Source of the DNA: JAVXTH01 sp036642795
Lineage (GTDB): Bacteria; Bacillota_I; Bacilli_A; Erysipelotrichales; Erysipelotrichaceae
Length of the DNA stretch: 22,902 nucleotides
Direction of reading: 5' to 3'
Assembly (NCBI GenBank): GCA_036642795.1
Contig: JAVXTH010000021.1
Location: 1 to 22,902 of the forward strand
Made by a program: the position numbers and the translations under genes. Positions 1-7,559 of the stretch are shown piece by piece (position 1 is the first letter of the stretch; every line of letters starts with the position of its first letter). The notes below the pieces were generated by a model that saw nothing but the letters and a program-made list of their open reading frames with translations, did no database searches and was not told the origin of the DNA.

Positions 1-1111
1 ATAATGCTTCATTTATATAAGCAACAATATAATGATCGCTATATTTATATTTAGATGGCATCACCACATCAAAGATAATATTTGTATGGGTACCACCTGG
101 TACCATTCTAAAATCATGAAAGGATAATTTTTCATCTAATTCATTTAATACATTTCGAATATAGCTTTTCATTTCATTGGTAGCTTCATCATCGGTAACA
201 ACCGGATCTAAATGGATGACTAACTGTAAATTTTGATCACGAGCAAAGTCTTTTTCAATGTTATCAATCACATCATGTGATATTAAGACATCTTCTTTGC
301 TAGATACTTCAACATGGACACTTGCAAAGCTTCGATTTGGTCCATAACTATGAATGACTAAATCATGAAAACCAAGTACCCCTTCATAGCTCATTATTTT
401 TGTTTCAATCATTTTGACCATTTCAACCGGTGGTGCCATACCTAATAATTCATCCAACGTTGATTTAATAATATCATATCCTGTTTTAAGAATTAAAACG
501 GCAACGATTGCTCCCATATATCCATCTAATTGAAACTGTACGATTGGTGATAAAATCAAAGCTACTAATACGGAAGTCGTCGCAAGTACATCCGAAATAG
601 AATCCGCAGCGGTTGCTTTCATCATACTTGAATTGATTTCTTCTCCAAAATGTTTATTATAGCGATACATATAGAATTTCACCGCAATGGACATCACTAG
701 AACCACAACACTAACATAGGAAAAACGAATAACATCCGGATGAAATATTTTCCCAATTGAGGAACGCATTAAATCAATACCTACAAAGAGGATTAAAAAA
801 GCTACAATTAAGCTTGCAATGTATTCAAATCGTTCATGACCAAATGGATGTTCTTCATCGGCTGGCATGGAAGATAATTTAAAGCTCACTAAAGATATTA
901 AACTATTTCCTGCATCCGATAAGTTATTTACCGCATCGGCTGTAATCGAAACACTTTGAAACAGCGTACCGACAATGAATTTTGATAAAGACAAAAAGAC
1001 ATTGAAAAAAATACCAATAATGGATGTCACTTTACCGTATTGTTCACGTACATGGGCATCTTGATAATTTTTATAATTATTAATAAATCGATGTATGATA
1101 AAAGTAACCAT
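1..1111 (-). CDS. Cation diffusion facilitator family metal exporter, probably Mn(II) type (3' end cut by window)
   Basis: Membrane antiporter of the CDF family that exports divalent metal in exchange for protons. I translated 370 residues from the ATG at 1111, which follows AGAGGTGAA; the reading frame is still open at base 1, so the C-terminus is outside the window. About six hydrophobic segments occupy the first 220 residues. A cytoplasmic domain follows, with an apparently repeated half (the stretch ending PGGTHTNI). Helix 2 carries N62-x3-D66 (NNLSD) and helix 5 D170-x3-D174 (DSISD). This N-D/D-D set is the one described for the Mn(II) exporter MntE, unlike the His-containing set of zinc CDFs such as CzcD. 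The conserved HPFGHERFEY motif follows helix 2. It diverges from the YlbJ-like gene. Family assignment is firm; manganese specificity is inferred from the four residues. Confidence 0.9.
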   Translation of the reverse strand, partial: MVTFIIHRFINNYKNYQDAHVREQYGKVTSIIGIFFNVFLSLSKFIVGTLFQSVSITADAVNNLSDAGNSLISLVSFKLSSMPADEEHPFGHERFEYIASLIVAFLILFVGIDLMRSSIGKIFHPDVIRFSYVSVVVLVMSIAVKFYMYRYNKHFGEEINSSMMKATAADSISDVLATTSVLVALILSPIVQFQLDGYMGAIVAVLILKTGYDIIKSTLDELLGMAPPVEMVKMIETKIMSYEGVLGFHDLVIHSYGPNRSFASVHVEVSSKEDVLISHDVIDNIEKDFARDQNLQLVIHLDPVVTDDEATNEMKSYIRNVLNELDEKLSFHDFRMVPGGTHTNIIFDVVMPSKYKYSDHYIVAYINEAL

Positions 1112-1213
1112 ACGACTTCACCTCTAACATGTTTCTTTATAGTTTACCACATTCAAATCAAAAGGAAAAGCATGTTTATCATAATAATTTCATAGGGTAA
1201 AACAGGTGATCCA

Positions 1214-2098
1214 ATGAAGAAAATATTTAGTTTGTTTTTACTTATTGTTTTTATTTTAATTCTGATACAAGGAAAGCTTAGTTTTGATGCTTCCTTTTTA
1301 GCTTTAACTCTTTGGTATGAGAAATTAGTTCCTTCCTTATTTACTACGATGGTGCTGGTACGCTTATTGTATGAATATCATGTGCTTTCATTTCTTGTTC
1401 AACCTTTCAATCGATTATTGATAAGCAGTTTCCATATGAATGCAGAAGCCTTTTCTTATGTATTAGCTTCCATTGTTTTAGGTTTTCCTACTTCTTCATT
1501 ATTAATTGATGAAACAGATTGCTTAACCATACCACAAAAACGACGTTTAATTTATAGTTGTAGCTTTGCTTCCCCTGCTTTTATTATTTTAACGTGTGGC
1601 AATCAAATATATCATCAACCATCACTTGGCTTTCAACTATTTATTATTTCATTATGCTCTGGCTTATTCCTTCTTTTACAAACTAGAAAAACATCAATTG
1701 AGCTTACTAAACCAATTGAATTAAATAAGTCTTTTGCACTTACTTTAAGTAATGCTATTTGTTCAAGTATTAAAAGCTTATTTATGATTGGTGGTTATCT
1801 AATGTTGATTACAAGCATTCAAGCTATTTTATTACCTTATTTACCACCACTTCTATCCTCATTCCTAAATATAACAACTGAATTTTCAAGTGGTTCTACT
1901 TATATTGCTCATTTGCCTTATTCCCTTCCAAATCGCTATTGCTTACAAAGTGGCTTATTAGCCTTTGGTGGTTTCTGTGTTCATTTACAAATATTTTCTT
2001 TAAATGAGCATAGTCATTTAATCTATTCAACGTATTTAAAGTATCGCATTGTTCAAGCAATGTTAGCTATGTTATTTGCTTATTATCTTTTTCGATAA
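1214..2098 (+). CDS. YlbJ-like integral membrane protein (nucleoside-recognition/Gate domain family)
   Basis: 294-residue polytopic membrane protein with about eight hydrophobic segments. The N-terminal pattern (a first helix, then LWYEKLVPSLF, a Pro-rich FNRLL turn, and GFPTSS near residue 95) matches the layout of the sporulation integral membrane protein YlbJ and related Gate-domain proteins, in which a G-x-P-S/T segment is conserved. YlbJ in Bacillus is needed for sporulation, but its substrate is unknown. YlbJ-like proteins also occur in non-sporulating relatives, so a sporulation role should not be assumed here. YlbJ proteins are usually about 400 residues, so this copy is short. The start follows a weak AGGTGAT. 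It stands alone, diverging from the CDF gene across 102 bp, and is followed by a perfect hairpin. Confidence 0.6.
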   Translation: MKKIFSLFLLIVFILILIQGKLSFDASFLALTLWYEKLVPSLFTTMVLVRLLYEYHVLSFLVQPFNRLLISSFHMNAEAFSYVLASIVLGFPTSSLLIDETDCLTIPQKRRLIYSCSFASPAFIILTCGNQIYHQPSLGFQLFIISLCSGLFLLLQTRKTSIELTKPIELNKSFALTLSNAICSSIKSLFMIGGYLMLITSIQAILLPYLPPLLSSFLNITTEFSSGSTYIAHLPYSLPNRYCLQSGLLAFGGFCVHLQIFSLNEHSHLIYSTYLKYRIVQAMLAMLFAYYLFR

Positions 2099-2102
2099 GA
2101 AA

Positions 2103-2132
2103 ACAAGAGTGCTACTATTTCAGCACTCTTGT
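2103..2132 (+). terminator. 11-bp perfect hairpin after the YlbJ-like gene
   Basis: Arms 2103-2113 and 2122-2132 pair perfectly around an 8-nt loop, 4 bases after the stop codon. There is no T run on the plus side (CATTCG follows), whereas the minus side reads into TTTTCTT. It may therefore act in both directions, or better for minus-strand transcripts. Confidence 0.6.
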
Positions 2133-2383
2133 CATTCGATCGATTCCTAATCAATTACCATCAACACTTTAAACCAACCATTATTCATAAAACATTAACT
2201 GTAACCATTTAGACAAGCCATCATCGGAATCGATCTTATTTCAACAGTCAACCTTGAATGATTCCCTCAAGCATTGACATGTATCAATCTCTATCTACTT
2301 GTAGTATATAGAACATCCTTGCTTTCGTAAATAGGAATGTCCAGATTGGTATAAAAATGTCAAACTCGGTCATTCCTAAAAAA
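2133..2383. other. Gene-poor intergenic stretch, 251 bp
   Basis: No convincing gene is visible. The only open frame of note is 29 codons on the minus strand (2284-2373, beginning MTEFDIF). It starts inside the U tract of the ridA terminator and has no properly spaced ribosome binding site. The stretch lies between two facing terminators and may be decayed coding or repeat sequence. Confidence 0.4.
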
Positions 2384-2409
2384 AAAACGTAAAATAATAT
2401 TTACGTTTT
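2378..2409 (-). terminator. Intrinsic terminator of ridA
   Basis: On the minus strand a 10-bp stem (2400-2409 with 2384-2393) with a 6-nt loop runs into an unbroken T tract ending at 2378. The stem is AT-rich with only two G-C pairs, but the long T tract makes termination likely. It lies 7 nt past the ridA stop codon. Confidence 0.75.
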
Positions 2410-2416
2410 CATTTAA

Positions 2417-2881
2417 TTATTCTTCGCAGCCATCTCCACAGCTACTACAATTTCCACTACAGCCACTTTCTTGAGCTGCCATTTGTTGTTCATATACTAA
2501 GGTATCAATCACAAGGCATTCGATTTCCACAAGTACATCTTTAGGAAGTTTCGCAACTTCAACACAACTTCTTGCAGGATATGGTTCTTTTAAATAGGAA
2601 CCATAAACTTCATTTAAAGCAGCAAAATCATTTAAGTCTTTTACGAAAATCGTTGTTTTCACAATGTGACGAAATTCAAGACCCATTTCAGCTAAGATAA
2701 CTTCAATATTTTTCATAACTTGGTGGGTTTGTTCTTCAATTGTAGTTCCTACAACTTCATTTGTTTTAGGATCTAAAGGAATCTGTCCACTTAAATAAAC
2801 GAAATCACCTAATTTAACAGCTGGTGAATAAGGTCCTAACGCTTTTGGTGCATTTTCTGGTTTAATGGCATTGATAAACAT
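2417..2881 (-). CDS. ridA: RidA family enamine/imine deaminase with an added Cys-rich tail
   Basis: RidA (YjgF/UK114) proteins hydrolyse reactive 2-aminoacrylate-type imines released by PLP enzymes, protecting the cytoplasm. Residues 1-126 cover the whole family: LSGQIPLDP near 30, the IVKTTIFVKD strand near 73-82, the catalytic arginine at R104 in PARSCVEVA, and the glutamate of VEIE at 120. The family is normally about 125 residues. This protein has 154 and ends in a polar linker plus a tail with cysteines at 141, 145, 148 and 152 (CSGNCSSCGDGC). Such a four-Cys cluster resembles the N-terminal cysteine motif of Mrp/Nbp35 ATPases and could bind metal or Fe-S; this is inference. The start follows AGGAGG. 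It is the last gene of a short minus operon behind the 48-aa membrane peptide. Confidence 0.93.
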   Translation of the reverse strand: MFINAIKPENAPKALGPYSPAVKLGDFVYLSGQIPLDPKTNEVVGTTIEEQTHQVMKNIEVILAEMGLEFRHIVKTTIFVKDLNDFAALNEVYGSYLKEPYPARSCVEVAKLPKDVLVEIECLVIDTLVYEQQMAAQESGCSGNCSSCGDGCEE

Positions 2882-2937
2882 GTAAATACCTCCTAGTTGG
2901 TTTTGTTCATCGTTTCTTATCCAATATTTTTAAATGA

Positions 2938-3084
2938 TTACCATTCTCTAAAATATTGTTCTTGATTCGCACGAAGATGAGCCTTTCGCATTTTTAATAA
3001 TCTTCCCATGAGAATAAAAAAGAAGCCGAATGGAATGCTTGCCAACAATAAAATGGAAATCATATCATTTAAATTTTCAATCAT
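2938..3084 (-). CDS. 48-residue single-pass membrane peptide, unrecognised
   Basis: Begins MIENLNDM, has one hydrophobic helix (about residues 8-27, ISILLLASIPFGFFFILMG) and a basic, then mixed, C-terminal tail. I chose the internal ATG at 3084, preceded by GAGGTGAG, over an in-frame ATG at 3135. The region between them contains a near-consensus promoter (TTGAAA, 17 bp, TATAAT), so the longer form would begin upstream of its own transcript. It lies 56 bp upstream of ridA on the same strand and may be co-transcribed with it. No family is recognised. The charge pattern suggests the C-terminus is cytoplasmic. Confidence 0.7.
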   Translation of the reverse strand: MIENLNDMISILLLASIPFGFFFILMGRLLKMRKAHLRANQEQYFREW

Positions 3085-3102
3085 ACTCTCACCTCGTACA
3101 TC

Positions 3103-3131
3103 ATTATATCGTAACTCTAGTTGTTTTTCAA
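3103..3131 (-). promoter_or_regulatory. Sigma-A-type promoter for the small membrane peptide and ridA
   Basis: The minus strand reads TTGAAA (3131-3126), a 17-bp spacer and a perfect TATAAT (3108-3103). The start site would be near 3096, about 12 nt before the ATG at 3084. It lies downstream of the DapF-like stop codon, so the two downstream genes need not depend on the epimerase promoter. Confidence 0.75.
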
Positions 3132-3155
3132 ACATTCTACCTTCTGTTCTGTAAA

Positions 3156-3821
3156 TTATTTATTATAATATCCATAATAAACAAGAATTGGATTGCCCGA
3201 TAAATAAATATTTGATTTATGCCTACGAAGGATGTTAATTCCCCCCGCACTTTCACAACAAGCAATATCAGCTAAGCCATGATATAAATAGCCATGATAA
3301 TAAGCTGCTAAGGCACCACTTCCACAAGCATGGGTATAACCTACTCCCAGCTCATAGGTAGTAAGCGTAAAGTACATCGCATTGTGATAGTTTACGACAT
3401 CTACATTGTATTCCCTACTTTCTTGGTAGTCTTTGCTTATCCAATGTTTTACACCACTGTGATAACAATTGGGTTTAATTATTTTGGGAATGGGAGCAAT
3501 TAAGGTAACCAGTTGATCCTTGCGAAATAAAGTATAACTATGTTCATTGATTTCAATCACACATTGATTTACCTGCTTTTTATTCATGTACCAAAGTCCA
3601 ACACAGCGAATTCCATTCCCACACATACCAGCTTTACTTCCATCCACATTGTAATGTTTATAATGGATCCTATTATGGCTTTGGGTAAGGATGCATAGGC
3701 CATCTGCACCAATTCCAAAATGCGCATCACACATCTTTATTATTTGTTCTTTTGTAAATCGTTTCTTTGTTTCAATTAAAATAAAATCATTACCATTCAG
3801 TTGATATTTCCAGAATTTCAC
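3156..3821 (-). CDS. Short DapF-like amino acid epimerase/racemase
   Basis: PLP-independent two-cysteine epimerase fold related to diaminopimelate epimerase. Both catalytic cysteines are present: C67 in MCGNGIRC and C166 in ACGSGA. N11 of GNDF, FGIGADG, N58 of NVDGS and N139 of NVDVV also match DapF. Two substrate-contact segments differ. The usual GNPH reads GVKH (123-126), and the Glu-Arg pair before the second cysteine reads E157-L158. The protein has 221 residues against about 275 for DapF, with shortened central and C-terminal parts. I set the start at GTG 3821, preceded by GGGAGGG; the longer ORF to 3971 overlaps the divergent gene. It could be a diverged DapF or an epimerase for another amino acid, as in the DapF-like histidine racemases. 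The fold is well supported, the substrate is not. Confidence 0.75.
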   Translation of the reverse strand: MKFWKYQLNGNDFILIETKKRFTKEQIIKMCDAHFGIGADGLCILTQSHNRIHYKHYNVDGSKAGMCGNGIRCVGLWYMNKKQVNQCVIEINEHSYTLFRKDQLVTLIAPIPKIIKPNCYHSGVKHWISKDYQESREYNVDVVNYHNAMYFTLTTYELGVGYTHACGSGALAAYYHGYLYHGLADIACCESAGGINILRRHKSNIYLSGNPILVYYGYYNK

Positions 3822-3882
3822 AGTATCCCTCCCATGTATAAATATGCAAGTGAGGACCACAATAATGTCAGGAGGTAATGAG

Positions 3883-4137
3883 ATGAAAAAAACAAAAAAA
3901 GTAGAAACAAATAAACAAGAACGATTTGTCGCAGCGCGAAGAAACAAGGATGGGAGTTTAAAAGAGTTCAAATCCGCAAGTGGTAAAGTATATGACTATG
4001 AGCAAGCCTTAGAAGCGGTTGAGCAAGGTTTAATTGAAAATGCCCTGCCTTTTACTGGGCGAGATGGATCACGCCATATACGTGGTTTAAATGATGGTAA
4101 AGAAAAATCAAATCTAAAGAACTTAAAGAAATTTTAA
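3883..4137 (+). CDS. DUF3892 domain small protein
   Basis: 84-residue soluble, basic protein. The start is the ATG at 3883 behind a near-perfect AGGAGG; an earlier in-frame ATG at 3844 has no such site. Residues about 15-80 show the DUF3892 pattern: variable RRNKDGSLKEFK, a short helix YDYEQALEAVEQG, then DGSRHIRGLNDG and a conserved SNLKNL ending. The function of DUF3892 is unknown. The N-terminus is a lysine-rich tail (MKKTKK). It diverges from the DapF-like gene across only 61 bp and has its own terminator. Confidence 0.75.
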   Translation: MKKTKKVETNKQERFVAARRNKDGSLKEFKSASGKVYDYEQALEAVEQGLIENALPFTGRDGSRHIRGLNDGKEKSNLKNLKKF

Positions 4138-4141
4138 TTAG

Positions 4142-4170
4142 AAAAGATATGCGAAGAATGCATATCTTTT
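4142..4170. terminator. Bidirectional terminator between convergent genes
   Basis: A perfect 11-bp stem (4142-4152 with 4160-4170) and 7-nt loop with A/T runs on both sides. It serves the DUF3892 gene on the plus strand and the four-gene rdgB/trmL operon on the minus strand, whose last stop codon begins at the edge of the hairpin. Confidence 0.85.
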
Positions 4171-4736
4171 TATTCGATTATCACTTTATATTGTAAGGCT
4201 TCCCTATATTCTTTAAAACATAATTGATATAAGTGAAGCAATGATACTATCACTTGAATGAAAGAAGTGATGAAAACAACAATTGATATTTTATGAATCC
4301 ATTCAATTACACCACCAAAGGAGGTTACTTTAAAGGCTAATATCACAAACAGTAAAACCAACAAAGCAGTAAGGATACTTAATATTATAAAATTACGAAG
4401 CCATTTTTGATGTTGATCTTTATGGTGATACGCTAAAAAAGTTGATACCATTAAACCGAGTTCTAAAGCATGAAGATTACTTAATAAGATAAGAACTAAT
4501 TTAATGATATTAAATTGATACAGAGACATCCCTTCTAAAATTACTCGAACTATGTACACCTGTTGAAACATCGCATTGTCTTTAATCGCAAAGACTTGAT
4601 TATAATTATCAACTTTATATAAGCGAATGGCACAATATAAATTAATGGAAGCAAAGAGTAGCCAACAAAGAAACGTAACAATTTGAATCAAACAACGGCG
4701 TTTATCGTAAGTGTCAAAAAATGCATCAAAACGCAT
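4170..4736 (-). CDS. Four-helix integral membrane protein, unrecognised
   Basis: 188 residues with four clear hydrophobic segments (about 17-40, 77-102, 115-138 and 147-172) joined by short charged loops; both ends are polar and probably cytoplasmic. The ATG at 4736 shares a base with the trmL stop (TGATG), 7 nt after GGAGG. A GTG one codon earlier is possible but sits closer to the ribosome site. It is the last gene of the radical SAM-rdgB-trmL operon and so is translationally coupled to trmL. I recognise no family, and the operon partners do not define a role. Confidence 0.75.
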   Translation of the reverse strand: MRFDAFFDTYDKRRCLIQIVTFLCWLLFASINLYCAIRLYKVDNYNQVFAIKDNAMFQQVYIVRVILEGMSLYQFNIIKLVLILLSNLHALELGLMVSTFLAYHHKDQHQKWLRNFIILSILTALLVLLFVILAFKVTSFGGVIEWIHKISIVVFITSFIQVIVSLLHLYQLCFKEYREALQYKVIIE

Positions 4737-5248
4737 CACTCAACCTCCAACCAATCTTCCCCTTTTATACTTTCATGATGACATAATCCTGGGTAATCTA
4801 ATTGCGATAACACTTCATAAACGATAATCGCAGCACAGTTGGATAGATTTAAAGAACGAGCTGATTCCACCATTGGTAGTCGCATACAACGATCGAGATG
4901 ATGGGATAAGATGGCCTTTGGAATACCGGTGCTCTCTTTTCCTAAAACAAGGTAAATATCTTTCTTTGCCAAAGTAAAATCAAACTCACTTGGTGCTTTT
5001 CTACCATAGCGTGTCATATAATAAAACTCGCCATCGCTGTTTTTTTCTAAAAAAGCATCCCAGTTTTTATATACGGTATAATTTAAATCTTTAATGTAAT
5101 CCATACCAGCTCTTCTAACATATTTTTCTTCTAAAGAAAAACCTAATGGTTCAATTAAATGTAACGTACAGCCAGCAGCCATACAAGTACGCATAATATT
5201 TCCCGTGTTCTGTGGTATTTCGGGTTCATATAAAACAACATGGATCAT
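4736..5248 (-). CDS. trmL: tRNA (cytidine/uridine-34-2'-O)-methyltransferase TrmL
   Basis: SPOUT-family enzyme that 2'-O-methylates the wobble base 34 of leucine tRNAs using SAM. All signature blocks are present in a normal 170-residue protein: EIPQNTGNIMRTC (10-22), the GKESTGIP loop of the trefoil knot (103-110), and MRLPM followed by RSLNLSNCAAIIVYE (122-145). The start codon overlaps the rdgB stop by 4 nt (ATGA), and its own stop overlaps the next gene, so translation is coupled along the operon. Its pairing with rdgB joins tRNA modification with nucleotide-pool cleaning, a housekeeping mix without an obvious shared pathway. Confidence 0.96.
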   Translation of the reverse strand: MIHVVLYEPEIPQNTGNIMRTCMAAGCTLHLIEPLGFSLEEKYVRRAGMDYIKDLNYTVYKNWDAFLEKNSDGEFYYMTRYGRKAPSEFDFTLAKKDIYLVLGKESTGIPKAILSHHLDRCMRLPMVESARSLNLSNCAAIIVYEVLSQLDYPGLCHHESIKGEDWLEVE

Positions 5249-5829
5249 TTTGTTACCTCCATATAAGCAATTAATTTTTCAATTGCTTTTCCTCGATGTG
5301 AAACTTTATTCTTTAATTCATCACTAACATTTGCAAGAGTCGTATGATATGGTTCATAGTAAAAAATTGGATCATAACCAAACCCATTTTCCCCAACGAT
5401 TGTTTGGGCAATTAAACCATCAACAACCCCAGTGAATACTTCTTCATGGCCCTTATCATCCACATAGGCAATGGCGCACACAAACTGTGCTCCTCGCTCC
5501 TTATTTTCACATTGCTCAATAATATAACGATTCTTTATATCGTAGCTTGTATCTCTTCCTAAAAAGCGTGCTGAGTACACACCAGGAGCTCCATCCATTG
5601 CATCAACTGCCAAACCTGAATCATCAGCAATCACCGCAATCTTTAGTAGTTCATGGATTGTTCTTGCTTTGATTAATGCATTTTCTTCAAAGGTAGTTCC
5701 CGTTTCTTCAATATCAATTGGTTGATTTAAATCCAATAAACTTGTTACTTCAAAACCAAGTGGCGTTAACATTTCTTTAAATTCATGAACTTTATGTTCA
5801 TTGCTTGTCGCAATCATAATTTTATTCAT
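5245..5829 (-). CDS. rdgB: XTP/dITP diphosphatase (Ham1/RdgB)
   Basis: Hydrolyses non-canonical purine triphosphates (dITP, XTP) to monophosphates, keeping deaminated bases out of nucleic acids. The 194-residue protein is full length. Family motifs in order: SNEHK (9-13), the metal-binding EEN (48-50), ADDSGL (68-73) with the catalytic aspartates, YSARF (85-89), GFGYDPIF (149-156) and SHRGKA (177-182). The ATG at 5829 lies inside the end of the radical SAM gene (8-nt overlap) and follows AAGGAG by 7 nt. The overlap at the other end with trmL shows tight coupling in one operon. Confidence 0.97.
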   Translation of the reverse strand: MNKIMIATSNEHKVHEFKEMLTPLGFEVTSLLDLNQPIDIEETGTTFEENALIKARTIHELLKIAVIADDSGLAVDAMDGAPGVYSARFLGRDTSYDIKNRYIIEQCENKERGAQFVCAIAYVDDKGHEEVFTGVVDGLIAQTIVGENGFGYDPIFYYEPYHTTLANVSDELKNKVSHRGKAIEKLIAYMEVTK

Positions 5830-7489
5830 TTGGCATCTCCTTAAAATAACGAATCTTTAAATCCACAAAATAACGTTTTGGTAAACGATGTTCCTTGTTA
5901 TATATTACCACTTGATAACCTAATTCATCAAGATAACAGCGTTCTACCACTCCATAATGATAAAGGGTTAACGCATCTTCTTCACTGTTTTCTTCCATGA
6001 ATTTCATTACTTTTTTTCTTATCGTAAGATCAAGTGGTTCGATTATTTTCTTTGGTTTTTGTTTAAAGATTGCGTAATAGTTTCGCATTAAATAGCTTTC
6101 TAAATATACTTTTTCTATTTTTAAATCAAGCTTTAAAAAGCTCTCATATAATTGATGAAGTTGATAAGGACGTTTCATTGCTTCTAATTGTTCTCCAAGT
6201 TTTTCAAATAAGGTGAAGGGATCGATCACTTGATCGATCATCAATTGATCGATGACATAGCGACATTTTCCACTATTATAATACTTTTCAACGCTTTGCG
6301 CCGTTGCTTTTATTTTATCTAATTCTTTTTCACATAACCACGCCGTTGAACTTATCGTATAAGGTGGTTCATCTTCATAAACAAATTCATAAAGACTCGC
6401 TTCTTTTCTAAGTTTTGTTCCTTTTAATAATTTTAATACACCAAGTTGTAATTCACTGGCATGTAAATCAAATAATTTATTAAAAGAATCTTTAAATTGA
6501 GGATAGTTTTCATATGGTAAACCAGCAATTAAATCAACATGCATAATTGCTTTTGCTTTATGTAATCTTTCAATTACTTCTTTTAAACGTTGATTATTTT
6601 GAATGCGATTCACTGCATTTAATGTTTTAGGATAAAAAGATTGCACCCCTATTTCAAATCGAAACCGATTAATGTCTGCTTCTTTCTCAATAAAAGTTAA
6701 TAATTCTTCTGATAATGTCTCAGCGACAATTTCAAATTGAAAGATTTGATTTACACAATGTTCATTGATATACCTTACCATCTTTAAAGCTCTTTTCGGA
6801 TCTACATTAAAGGTACGATCTAATAATTTAACTTGTTTCACAGAACTTGTGGATATTTGTTTTAATGTATTCATAATATAATCGGTTGAATATAAACGCA
6901 CCATCCGGTCGGTAGAACTTAAACAATAGCTACAACCGTAAGGACACCCTCGACTTGTTTCTAAATAAAGATAACGATTTCCCATATCTTTATCATCCAT
7001 AGCCATGAAATAAGGTGATTCATTTTGTTCATTAAAACTTAAATCAATTTTCTGATATTCTTTATTTGGAAATGCCTTCGTATACATACCTTTTACTTCA
7101 TAAGATGCTTTATTAGAAAGCATGTCAATGTACTTCCAAAGCGATATTTCACCCTCACCAAGTGATAAAGCATCCACGCCTTGACCACATAGTGAGAACG
7201 AATCAAAGCTTACTTCAGGTCCTCCCATAATAATATGAAGCTTAGGATTTGCCTGCTTTAATCGTTTTATTACTTCTAACGTCGGTTTGCTATTCCAAAT
7301 ATAAGTTGAAAACACAACAACGTCGGTTGCGTAACTTAAAATCGTTTGACTTATCTTTTCTGGATCATCTTTTATTACAAATTCACATAGCTGGGTACTC
7401 TTCTTTATTGGTGAAGCACAATAAAGAAGTCGAATAGCGAGATTCTTATGAATATATTTCGCATTTAATGTTGTTAATAAGACCTTCAT
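5822..7489 (-). CDS. B12-binding-type radical SAM protein (DUF4080-like)
   Basis: 555-residue radical SAM protein. Residues 1-125 form a Rossmann-like cobalamin-binding-type domain, opening KVLLTTLNAKYIHKNLA and holding IIMGGPEVSFD and SLGEGE. The radical SAM core follows, with the Fe4S4 motif in ETSRGCPYGCSYC (about C182, C186 and C189 from this start). The C-terminal 200 residues resemble the DUF4080 extension of this family. The canonical DxHxxG cobalamin motif is absent, so actual B12 binding is uncertain. Members of the family have no firmly assigned reaction. I moved the start from GTG 7498 to ATG 7489: the GTG lies inside the AGAGGGTG ribosome site, which is ideally spaced for the ATG. 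First gene of the operon with rdgB, trmL and a membrane protein. Confidence 0.85.
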   Translation of the reverse strand: MKVLLTTLNAKYIHKNLAIRLLYCASPIKKSTQLCEFVIKDDPEKISQTILSYATDVVVFSTYIWNSKPTLEVIKRLKQANPKLHIIMGGPEVSFDSFSLCGQGVDALSLGEGEISLWKYIDMLSNKASYEVKGMYTKAFPNKEYQKIDLSFNEQNESPYFMAMDDKDMGNRYLYLETSRGCPYGCSYCLSSTDRMVRLYSTDYIMNTLKQISTSSVKQVKLLDRTFNVDPKRALKMVRYINEHCVNQIFQFEIVAETLSEELLTFIEKEADINRFRFEIGVQSFYPKTLNAVNRIQNNQRLKEVIERLHKAKAIMHVDLIAGLPYENYPQFKDSFNKLFDLHASELQLGVLKLLKGTKLRKEASLYEFVYEDEPPYTISSTAWLCEKELDKIKATAQSVEKYYNSGKCRYVIDQLMIDQVIDPFTLFEKLGEQLEAMKRPYQLHQLYESFLKLDLKIEKVYLESYLMRNYYAIFKQKPKKIIEPLDLTIRKKVMKFMEENSEEDALTLYHYGVVERCYLDELGYQVVIYNKEHRLPKRYFVDLKIRYFKEMPNE

Positions 7490-7511
7490 TTTGTTCACCC
7501 TCTTGCGTTTT

Positions 7512-7544
7512 ATTTTACCACGAGTAATCGCTTTGTGCTATTAT
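7512..7544. promoter_or_regulatory. Overlapping divergent promoter region
   Basis: On the minus strand an extended -10 (TGG then TAAAAT, 7517-7512) faces the radical SAM operon; no good -35 is seen. On the plus strand TTACCA (7515-7520), 18 bp and TATTAT (7539-7544) would start transcription just before the kinase ATG, giving a very short leader. The two sites overlap, so polymerase could bind only one at a time. Confidence 0.4.
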
Positions 7545-7559
7545 ATTTGTGGTGATACT

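Noticed and set aside
2107..2128. CIRCE-like sequence (GAGTGCT ... AGCACTC) after the YlbJ-like gene
   Set aside because: The arms are in the reverse order and the spacer is wrong; it is a transcription terminator hairpin downstream of a gene.
3822..3971. N-terminal 50-residue extension of the DapF-like protein
   Set aside because: It overlaps the DUF3892 start and ribosome site on the other strand, while GTG at 3821 has a strong ribosome site and matches the DapF start.
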